From Microbacterium hydrothermale (lineage in GTDB: Bacteria > Actinomycetota > Actinomycetes > Actinomycetales > Microbacteriaceae): a DNA stretch of 64,000 nucleotides. Shown here in pieces: positions 56,640 through 64,000 of this stretch; position 1 is the first letter of the stretch; each line of letters begins with the position of its first letter. The translations under genes were made by a program, and so were the position numbers. The stretch is taken from contig NZ_STGM01000002.1 of the NCBI RefSeq assembly GCF_004854025.1, positions 434,001 through 498,000 of the forward strand. The letters run 5' to 3'. The notes below the pieces were generated by a model. It made no database searches. It saw only the letters and a list, made by a program, of their open reading frames with translations, and had not been told where the DNA came from.

Positions 56640-59253
56640 AGCGCGGGCGCCTGCGCGTGCTGCTCGGCATGGCACCGGGCGTCGGCAAGACGTACGAGAT
56701 GCTCGAAGAGGGGCGGCGCCTGCGCGACGAGGGCCGTGACGTCGTCATCGCGATCGTCGAGACCCACGGCCGTGTCGCCACGGCGGCGCAGGCCGAGGGT
56801 CTCGAGGTCGTCCCGCGGCTGGCCGTCGCGCACCGCGGCGTCTCGCTCGACGAGATGGACCTGGATGCCGTTCTCGAGCGGCTCCCGCGGATCGCGCTCG
56901 TCGACGAGCTCGCGCACACCAACGCGCCCGGCTCCCGCCACGACAAGCGCTGGCAGGACGTCGACGCGCTCCTCGACGCGGGGATCGACGTCATCACCAC
57001 CGTCAACGTGCAGCACATCGCCTCGCTCAACGCCGTGGTCGAGAAGATCACCGGCGTCACCCAGCGCGAGACGGTCCCGGATGCCGTGGTGCGCGCCGCC
57101 GATCAGATCGAGGTCGTCGACCTCGCCCCGCAGTCGCTGCGCGACCGGCTCGCGGCGGGCTCGGTCTATCCCGCCGAGCGCATCGACGCGGCCCTGTCGA
57201 ACTACTTCCGCCTCGGCAACCTCACGGCGCTGCGCGAGCTCGCGCTGCTGTGGCTCGCCGACGAGGTCGACTCGGCGCTGCAGCGCTACCGCTCGGAGCA
57301 CGGCATCGAGGGATCCTGGCAGGCGCGCGAACGCGTGGTCGTGGCCCTCACCGGCGGCCCCGAGGGCGAGACGCTGCTGCGGCGCGGGGCGCGCATCGCC
57401 GCGAGATCGGCGGGCGGCGAGCTGCTCGCCGTGCACGTGTCGACGCAGGACGGCCTGCGCGCGAGCGCCCCCGGCGCCCTCGCCGAGCAACGCGCCCTCG
57501 TCGAGACGCTCGGCGGCACCTACCACCAGGTCGTCGGCGACGATCCGGCGACCGCGCTCGTCGACTTCGCGCGCTCGGTGAACGCCTCCCAGCTCGTCAT
57601 CGGCGTGAGCCGCCGCGGGCGCGTGGCCGCCGCCCTGACCGGTCCCGGCATCGGCGCGACCGTCATCCGCCTCTCCGGCGACATCGACGTGCACATCGTC
57701 AACCACGCGCGCGCGGGCGGGCGCTTCACCCTCCCGCGCCTCAGCGGTCCCGCGCTCAGCGCGAAGCGTCGCATCCTGGGCTTCGTCGCCGCTCTCGTGG
57801 GCGGGCCGCTCATCTCCGCCCTGCTGCTGTCGACCGGCTCCGACGAGTCGATCACCACCGACGTGCTGGCGTATCAGTTGCTCGTCGTCATCGTCGCGCT
57901 CATCGGCGGCATCTGGCCCGCGGTGTTCGCGGCGGTGCTCTCGGGGGTCACCCTCGACTTCCTCTTCATCGCCCCGCTGTACACCGTGACGATCAGCGAC
58001 CCCGTGCACGCGATCGCCCTGGTGCTGTACGTCATCATTGCGATGCTCGTGAGCATCGTGGTCGATCAGGCCGCGCGGCGCGCCCGCGCCGCCCGCCGCG
58101 CCGCCGCCGAGGCCGACCTGCTGGCCACCGTGGCCGGGAGCGTCCTGCGCGGCGAGAGCGCCGTGCCCGCGCTGGTGAGCCGAGCCCGCGAGGCGTTCGG
58201 TCTCGCGGGGGTGCGGCTGGTGGCATCCGACGGGGCGACGCTGGCCACCGACGGCGAGCCCGTGCGCGACGGCCGAGCGACGACCGTGCCGGTGGGCGCC
58301 GACCGCGCGGTGCTCGAACTGCACGGCCGCGACCTCGACGCCGGCGAGCGCCGCCTTCTCGACGTCGTCGTCGCGCAGCTCGCGGCCGCCCTCGAACGCA
58401 CCGACCTCGCCGAAACGGCCGCCGAAGCCGGGGCCCTCGCCGAGACCGACCAGGTGCGCAGCGCCCTGCTGTCGGCGGTGAGCCACGACCTGCGGCGCCC
58501 CCTCGCCGCCGCCGTCGCCTCCCTGGGCGGCCTGCGCGCCGCGGGCGACAACCTGTCGGACGACGACCGCCGCGAACTGCTCGAGACCGCCGACGAGAGC
58601 CTCGCGACACTGTCGGTGCTCGTCACCGACCTGCTCGATGTCAGCCGCGTGCAGGCGGGAGTGCTCGCCGTGTCGCTGACGCCGACCGACGCGGCGGGCG
58701 TCGTGCTGATGGCCCTGGACGAACTCGACCTCGGTCCCGACGACGTCGAACTCGCCCTCGACCCCGACCTGCCGGCCCTGCGCGCCGACCCGGTGCTGCT
58801 GCAGCGCGTGCTGGTCAACGTGCTCACCAACGCGCAGCGCTACACGCCCGACGGCGAACGCGTGCGCATCGCGACGAGCCGCCTGGGCGGCACGGCCGAG
58901 ATCCGCGTGATCGACCACGGGCCGGGCATCGCCCCGGAACGACGCGAGGACATGTTCTCGCCCTTCCAGCGGCTCGGCGACACCGACAACACCGCCGGTC
59001 TCGGCCTGGGACTCGCCCTCTCGAGGGGCTTCGCGGAGGGCATGGGCGGCACCCTCACGCCCGAGGACACCCCGGGCGGCGGCCTGACGATGGTCGTGGC
59101 CCTGCCGGTGTCGGCCGAAGCCTCCGTGGATGATCCGTACACGGTTCCGCGCGGGGCGGCGGGCGACTCCCCCGCGCCCGGCCCCGCCGTCGTTCGCGCC
59201 CGTTCCGCGTCCGAGGCTGCGGCCCCGGCATCCCGATCCCCGGAGGACGCCCC

Positions 59254-59257
<4 letters not shown>
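56636..59257 (+). CDS. kdpD: KdpD sensor histidine kinase
   Basis: An 873-residue membrane sensor. The N-terminal KdpD domain has Walker A GMAPGVGKT (11-19) and the Walker-B-like ALVDELAHTN. A universal-stress-protein-like domain follows (about 230-360), then four helices (DUF4118, about 385-490). The kinase shows the phospho-His in SAVSHDLRRPLAAAVASL, N-box NVLTNAQRYTP, DHGPGI and GLGLGLALS. It senses K+ limitation and phosphorylates KdpE. The start is GTG at 56636, overlapped by the small ORF stop. A 45-residue Pro/Ala tail ends the protein. Confidence 0.94.
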
Positions 59258-59925
<668 letters not shown>

Positions 59926-60207
59926 CGCGCCTTCCGCGCGGCGCGTGCAGCTGTGTCGAACTCCTGAAAGACCGAGCCGGTCGCCCCCGTCCGCCCCCGT
60001 TCAGGCCACGACCACGCGGGATCTCAGGAGTTTCGATCGTCCTACGGGTCATCTCGGCCCCCCGCCGGCCCCTCCCACCCACCGGCCCCGCGACCCGCCC
60101 GAGCCGGTCGCCCGGCCGCTGTGGCGGCCACCGGCCGCGCCGAACTCCTGAAGAACCGAGCCGGTCGCACCCGCCAGCCCCCGTTCCGGCCGCAATCGAG
60201 CGGAATC
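59926..60207. repeat. Convergent intergenic region with two Family I repeats
   Basis: Copies at 59957-60035 (79 bp) and 60141-60217 (77 bp) share left arms CGAACTCCTGA and an adjoining ACCGAGCCGGTCGC block. Right arms are TCAGGAGTTTCG and TCAGGAGTTG. Their interiors also resemble each other, so they are the two closest copies in the window. The second overlaps the end of a small ORF on the minus strand. Confidence 0.8.
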
Positions 60208-60312
60208 TCAGGAGTTGTGCTCGCCCTCCGCCTCGTCCTCGCCCGCGCACGCCTCGAACTCGGCCTGCACGCGCGCGCAGCGGCAGGCGTACACGATCGA
60301 GTGCAGCAGCAT
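60208..60312 (-). CDS. Small Cys-containing ORF coupled to the gene upstream
   Basis: A 34-residue ORF whose ATG overlaps the preceding stop as TGATG. The peptide MLLHSIVYACRCARVQAEFE then EACAGEDEAEGEHNS has a CxC pair and an acidic tail. Its stop codon is provided by the right arm of a Family I repeat, so the natural C-terminus may have been changed by that insertion. No family is recognised. Confidence 0.42.
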   Translation of the reverse strand: MLLHSIVYACRCARVQAEFEACAGEDEAEGEHNS

Positions 60313-60788
60313 CAGCGCACCTCGCCGACGGTGTGACATCCGGGGCAGGGGAAGGCGATCCGATCGCCGACCCGCACGTCCCCGGGGAGCACGACGGTTC
60401 CGCACGGCTCCTCCCCGTGCGCGTCGAGCACCGCGAAGGGCTCGTCGTACGCGTGCGACACCCGGCCGAGCAGCCGCGCCTCGCGCCAGACCGCGTCGAG
60501 TCCTGCGGCGCACGCGTCCAGGCGCACCGTGTCGGGAGTGGCATCCACCACCGTCGCGACCACCACGGTCGTCGACAGGACCGCGGATGCCACCCCGCCC
60601 GACGCCGGGATCACCGCCGGCCCCGTGCAGACGCAGGGCGTGCCGCAGATCTCGGCGTAGCGGCCGACCGACATCGCGCGGACGGTGACGTCGTCGAGCG
60701 TCGGGGCGGAGCCGGCGGGCCACGCCGTGGCGTCGAAGGGCGCCGGGATGCTGGCGCGCAGGGTGGGGAGCAGGGCCGTGAGGGTCAT
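60312..60788 (-). CDS. Hypothetical protein with Cys motifs
   Basis: A 158-residue protein of unknown family. It has three Cys clusters, ICGTPCVCTGP, GEEPCGTV, and a C-terminal FPCPGCHTVGEVR. The last is a CxxCH sequence that could bind metal (haem is unlikely without a signal peptide). The C-terminal half has beta-barrel-like spacing (GRVSHAYDEPFAVLDAHG, VLPGDVRVGDRI). The ATG at 60788 is 7 bases after TAGACC on the minus strand. Confidence 0.6.
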   Translation of the reverse strand: MTLTALLPTLRASIPAPFDATAWPAGSAPTLDDVTVRAMSVGRYAEICGTPCVCTGPAVIPASGGVASAVLSTTVVVATVVDATPDTVRLDACAAGLDAVWREARLLGRVSHAYDEPFAVLDAHGEEPCGTVVLPGDVRVGDRIAFPCPGCHTVGEVR

Positions 60789-61090
60789 GGCATCCGGTCT
60801 ACGCTTCGAGCCGGCGCCGATCCGCGGTCCTCACGCTTCGCGAACGCCCCGCGCTCCGTTCCTCACCCTTCACTCACACCCGGCGCCCCGCCGCCCGGCC
60901 GCCCCGCCAGCGAGCCACCCGGATAAGCCGAGACTGCATCGGGCTGACATCTCGTTTGCAGGATGCCGCCGAGTTGTCAGCCCGATGCAGTCTCGCCGTC
61001 CGATCGGCGCCCGGCACCGACCGTCCGACCCCGCCCACGCCCCGGCGCCGACCCGGCGCCCGCCCACCCGCCGCCGCGTAGCCTAGAACC
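60789..61090. other. Divergent intergenic region with a perfect 21-bp palindrome (Family IV)
   Basis: No gene is seen in these 302 bp. Perfect 21-bp arms lie at 60929-60949 (starting CGAGACTGCATCGGGC) and 60975-60995, with a 25-base loop. The -10 for the minus gene is at 60796-60801, and TAGCCT at 61079-61084 serves sufS. Confidence 0.8.
61079..61084 (+). promoter_or_regulatory. -10 element (TAGCCT) of sufS
   Basis: TAGCCT ends 6 bases before the GTG at 61091, giving a leaderless mRNA. Confidence 0.55.
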
Positions 61091-62332
61091 GTGACCCTCC
61101 CCTTCGACGTCGACGCCGTGCGCGCCGACTTCCCGATCCTCGAGACCGAGGTCGACGGCCACCCCCTCGTCTACCTCGATTCCGGCGCGACCAGCCAGAA
61201 GCCGCGCGCGGTGCTCGACGCCGAGCGCGACTTCCTCGAGCGCGCGAACGCCGCCGTGCACCGTGGCGCCCACACCCTCGCCGCCGAGGCGACCGAGCTG
61301 TTCGAAGACGCCCGCGTCACGGTCGCGGAGTTCGTCGGAGCCGAGCCCGAGCAGCTGGTGTGGACGAGCGGCGCCACCGCGGGCCTCAACCTCGTCGCCG
61401 GATCCCTCGGCTACGCCGGACGTCTGCGCGAGGGCGACGAGATCGTCGTGACCGAGGCCGAGCACCACGCGAACCTCATCCCGTGGCAGGAGCTCGCCGC
61501 CCGCACGGGCGCGCGACTGCGCCACATCCCCGTGCTCGACGACGGCACGCTCGACATGCACGCCGCCGCCGACCTCATCGGCGAGCGCACGAGGGTCGTC
61601 GCGTTCACGCACGTCTCGAACGTCCTCGGCATCGTGAACCCGGTCGCGAAGCTCGTCACGCTCGCCCGCGGCGTCGGCGCGCTGACGGTGCTCGACGCGT
61701 GCCAGTCGGCTCCGCACCTGGCGCTCGACCTTCCGGCATCCGGAGTCGACCTCGCCGTGTTCTCGGGCCACAAGATCTACGGACCGTACGGAATCGGGGC
61801 GCTGTGGGGGCGCGACGAGGTGCTCGAGGCCCTGCCGCCGTTCACCACGGGCGGGTCGATGATCACCACCGTGACGCTCGACAAGGCGGAGTACCTGCCG
61901 CCGCCGCAGCGCTTCGAGGCGGGCACGCAGCCCGTGTCGCAGGCCGTCGCCCTCGCCGCCGCCGTCCGCTGGCTCGGGCAACACGACCTCGAGGCCGCGC
62001 ACGCGCACGAGGCGATGCTCGAGAAGCGCATGCGCGAGGGGCTGCGCTCGATCCCCGGCATCCGCCTCCTCGGAGACACGGATGCCGCCGACCGCGTCGC
62101 CCTCCAGGCCTTCGAGGTCGAGGGAGTCCACGCGCACGACGTGGGCCAGTTCCTCGACAGCCGCGGCGTCGCCGTGCGCGTCGGGCACCACTGCGCCCAG
62201 CCGCTGCACCGGCGCTTCGGGATGACCGCGTCGGTCCGCGCGAGCGCGGCGATCCACACCACCGAAGCCGAGGTCGACACCTTCCTCGACGCGGTGTCGG
62301 GCGTGCGCGGCTTCTTCGGGGTGAGCGCGTGA
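61091..62332 (+). CDS. sufS: Cysteine desulfurase SufS
   Basis: A 413-residue class V PLP enzyme. The PLP lysine is Lys228 (FSGHKIYGPYG) and the sulphur-carrying cysteine is Cys368 (RVGHHCAQPLHRRF). The N-terminal YLDSGATSQKPRAVLDA is typical of SufS. It takes sulphur from cysteine for Fe-S cluster assembly. The GTG at 61091 follows the -10 by 6 bases. It is coupled to sufU by GTGA; the sufBCD genes are not in the window. The iron-sulphur xanthine dehydrogenase would depend on such a system. Confidence 0.94.
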   Translation: MTLPFDVDAVRADFPILETEVDGHPLVYLDSGATSQKPRAVLDAERDFLERANAAVHRGAHTLAAEATELFEDARVTVAEFVGAEPEQLVWTSGATAGLNLVAGSLGYAGRLREGDEIVVTEAEHHANLIPWQELAARTGARLRHIPVLDDGTLDMHAAADLIGERTRVVAFTHVSNVLGIVNPVAKLVTLARGVGALTVLDACQSAPHLALDLPASGVDLAVFSGHKIYGPYGIGALWGRDEVLEALPPFTTGGSMITTVTLDKAEYLPPPQRFEAGTQPVSQAVALAAAVRWLGQHDLEAAHAHEAMLEKRMREGLRSIPGIRLLGDTDAADRVALQAFEVEGVHAHDVGQFLDSRGVAVRVGHHCAQPLHRRFGMTASVRASAAIHTTEAEVDTFLDAVSGVRGFFGVSA

Positions 62333-62784
62333 GCGGCCTCGAATCCCTGTACCAGGAGCTCATCCTCGACCACGCGAAGAACCGTCGCGGCTTCGGTCTC
62401 GCCGATCCCGGCGCGCACAGCGCCACGGTGCACCAACGCAATCCGGTGTGCGGCGACGAGATCACGCTGCGGGTCGACGTCGAGGGCGACCGCGTGGCAT
62501 CCGTCACCTGGGAGGGGGCGGGATGCTCGATCTCGCAGGCCTCGGCCTCGATGCTCGTCGCGCTCCTGCAGGAGGACGGCGGAGACGAGGGGATGCCGCG
62601 CGCCGACGCCGAAGCCCTGATCGCGTCGTTCCGCGAGGCGCTGCGCTCGCGCGGCAAGATCCCCCTCGACGAGGAGACCTTCGCCGACGCAGCCGCCCTG
62701 TCGGGGGTGTCGAAGTACACCGCGCGCGTGAAGTGCGCGATGCTCGCGTGGGTTGCGCTCGAAGAGGGGCTGCGGCAGGCCTGA
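62329..62784 (+). CDS. sufU: SufU zinc-dependent sulfurtransferase
   Basis: A 151-residue IscU-like protein of the SufU type. Zinc ligands are Cys41 and Asp43 (NPVCGDE), Cys66 (GAGCSISQAS) and Cys136 (RVKCAML). The extra segment between Cys66 and Cys136 marks SufU rather than IscU. It accepts sulphur from SufS and passes it to SufBCD. The start is GTG at 62329 overlapping the sufS stop. Confidence 0.94.
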   Translation: MSGLESLYQELILDHAKNRRGFGLADPGAHSATVHQRNPVCGDEITLRVDVEGDRVASVTWEGAGCSISQASASMLVALLQEDGGDEGMPRADAEALIASFREALRSRGKIPLDEETFADAAALSGVSKYTARVKCAMLAWVALEEGLRQA

Positions 62785-63005
62785 GGTCGCGGCATCCGGA
62801 CGTCGCCCCACCCGCGCCCACGCCCGCGCCCGCCCGCGCCCACGCTTGCTGAGTGTCCAAAACACCCGGACGCCTCAGAAGACCGTCCGGGTGTTCTGGA
62901 CACTCACGAGGTGATTCCGTGGGCATCGCCGACGAGGCGGGCAGCGGATGGTGAAGCCGCCGGGGCGGCGATATCCTGCGACCACGACGGAGAGAGGCGG
63001 ATGCC
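62785..63005. repeat. Intergenic region with a Family II palindromic repeat
   Basis: The copy at 62850-62906 (57 bp) has nearly perfect long arms, GAGTGTCCAAAACACCCGG and TCCGGGTGTTCTGGACACTC. It is the cleanest copy of its family. The rest of the region is simple GC-rich sequence (CGCCCGCGCC repeats) and the ribosome site of the next gene. Confidence 0.85.
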
Positions 63006-63440
63006 ATGGCCACCGGATTCAGCGCGGAAGAGCGCGCGGCGATGAAGCAGCGAGCAGAGGAACTCCAGGCCATGAAGGGTTTGAAGGGCCTCGCGAAGCT
63101 GCAGAAGGAGAACGAGGCCTGCCTCGAGGCGATCGACAAGCTCGAGGGCGTCGACCGCGCGGTCGCCGAGCGCCTGCACGTCATCGTCCTCGAGGAGGCG
63201 GGGCACCTGAACCCCAAGACGTTCTACGGCTTCCCCGCCTACGCCAAGGACGGCAAGGTCGTGGTGTTCTACCAGCCGGCGTCGAAGTTCAAGACGCGGT
63301 ACGGAACGGTGAGCTTCGACGATTCCGCGCAGCTCGACGACGGGCCGATGTGGCCGGTCTCGTTCGCCGTGGTCGAGGTGACGGCGGAGGTCGAGGAGCG
63401 CATCCGCGACGCGGTCCGTCGGGCGGCCCCGGCGGCCTGA
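63006..63440 (+). CDS. DUF1801-like protein
   Basis: A 144-residue soluble protein. A helical N-terminus (residues 1-50) precedes a DUF1801-like fold with HLNPKTFYGFPAYAKDGKVV, VFYQPASKFKTRYGTVSFDD and GPMWPVSFAVVEVTAEVEERI. Relatives are annotated as iron-chaperone-like (YdhG/frataxin-like), but function is unproven. The ATG at 63006 has GGAGAGAGG upstream. It stands alone. Confidence 0.75.
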   Translation: MATGFSAEERAAMKQRAEELQAMKGLKGLAKLQKENEACLEAIDKLEGVDRAVAERLHVIVLEEAGHLNPKTFYGFPAYAKDGKVVVFYQPASKFKTRYGTVSFDDSAQLDDGPMWPVSFAVVEVTAEVEERIRDAVRRAAPAA

Positions 63441-63539
63441 CCGCCTGGTGCGTCGGAAGCGGTAGTCCGACCGCGCTCTCACCCCGGCGACGTCCGCACC
63501 CACCCGGATGATGCAGCAGGTAGCTTCTCGCACCATCCC

Positions 63540-63568
63540 TTGACGCGTCCGACCCCGGCGTCTTGGCT
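63540..63568 (+). promoter_or_regulatory. Candidate promoter of the formaldehyde dehydrogenase gene
   Basis: TTGACG (63540-63545) and TTGGCT (63563-63568) have a 17-bp spacer. The leader would be about 110 bases with a GGAGAGGA ribosome site. No gene is seen between 63441 and 63684. Confidence 0.4.
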
Positions 63569-63684
63569 GGGTTTATCCCTCGCGTCGCTCACGGCCGAAT
63601 CCGGTCGCGCGTCGCGCCGGGGCCGACCGCGGCCGGCCCCGGGGGCACGATCAGGTCGGGACGACCCGGCCGGAGAGGACGAAG

Positions 63685-64000
63685 ATGTCCGGCAACAAGG
63701 CAGTGGCGTACAAAGAACCCGGTGTCGTCGAGGTCATCGACACCCCGTATCCGGAGTTCGAGCTCAAGGACGGTCCCGGCGTCAATCCGGCGAACGTCGG
63801 CCGAAAGGTCCCCCACGGTGCGATCCTGCGCACCGTCTCCACCAACATCTGCGGCTCCGACCAGCACATGGTGCGCGGGCGCACGACCGCTCCGGCCGGC
63901 CTGGTGCTCGGGCACGAGATCACCGGCGAGGTGATCGAGGTCGGACCCGATGTCGAGTTCGTCAAGGTCGGCGACATCGTCTCGGTGCCGTTCAACATCG
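63685..64000 (+). CDS. fdhA: Glutathione-independent formaldehyde dehydrogenase, N-terminal part
   Basis: The first 105 codons of a zinc alcohol dehydrogenase-family enzyme; the gene continues past the right edge. The catalytic-zinc region is highly like Pseudomonas putida FdhA: ILRTVSTNICGSDQHMVRGR, then LVLGHEITGEVIEVG, then GDIVSVPFN. The Cys of NICGSDQHM and the His of GHE are zinc ligands. FdhA oxidises formaldehyde to formate with bound NAD+. The ATG at 63685 has GGAGAGGA upstream. Confidence 0.92.
   Translation, partial: MSGNKAVAYKEPGVVEVIDTPYPEFELKDGPGVNPANVGRKVPHGAILRTVSTNICGSDQHMVRGRTTAPAGLVLGHEITGEVIEVGPDVEFVKVGDIVSVPFNI

Overview
The window is high-GC chromosomal DNA from an actinobacterium. 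The strong GC bias, frequent GTG starts, many 4-base start/stop overlaps, leaderless TAnnnT promoters 6-7 bases before start codons, and the very common in-frame GGATGCC/GGCATCC words point to Microbacteriaceae, most likely Microbacterium. That placement is inference from style and gene content; there is no rRNA or tRNA gene here to confirm it.

Layout. 1-3961: a cluster resembling the E. coli ydjXZ-ynjBCDF neighbourhood (start of a YnjB-like binding protein, TVP38 membrane protein, YnjF phosphatidyltransferase, a mercuric-reductase-like flavoprotein, a methyltransferase). 4020-25020: a nearly complete purine-degradation locus. It holds an MTHFR-like protein, a PNPOx-like protein, a two-gene xanthine dehydrogenase, PhzF, allantoate amidohydrolase, ureidoglycine-glyoxylate aminotransferase, an AtzH-amidase fusion, formamidase-like protein, allantoinase, allantoin racemase, an NCS1 permease, a cupin-XRE regulator, OHCU decarboxylase, HIU hydrolase, FAD-dependent urate hydroxylase and adenine phosphoribosyltransferase. 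Together these run xanthine to urate, 5-hydroxyisourate, OHCU, allantoin, allantoate and ureidoglycine to glycine plus oxalurate. Four promoter regions of this locus share a related dyad operator. 25156-34074: two sugar systems, each with its own LacI regulator and recognisable operators (alpha-glucosidase; arabinofuranosidase with an ABC importer). 34138-47911: housekeeping and accessory genes, a second sugar ABC importer (38950-42069), a copper CopC/YcnI group, LysM, GNAT and VanZ proteins. 48153-59925: a potassium region with a KimA-like transporter, ArfB and kdpFABCDE. 60208-64000: small hypotheticals, sufS-sufU, a DUF1801 protein and the start of glutathione-independent formaldehyde dehydrogenase.

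The most unusual feature is a set of at least five families of short (55-95 bp) long-armed palindromic repeats, about 18 copies in 64 kb. Most lie between genes, but copies also sit in frame inside the xanthine dehydrogenase linker, inside KdpB, and inside two small ORFs. No transposase, phage gene, CRISPR array or integrase was seen. The second theme is small ORFs fitted into operons by perfect 4-base overlaps (6606-6779, 15868-16110, 51755-51895), which are easy to miss.
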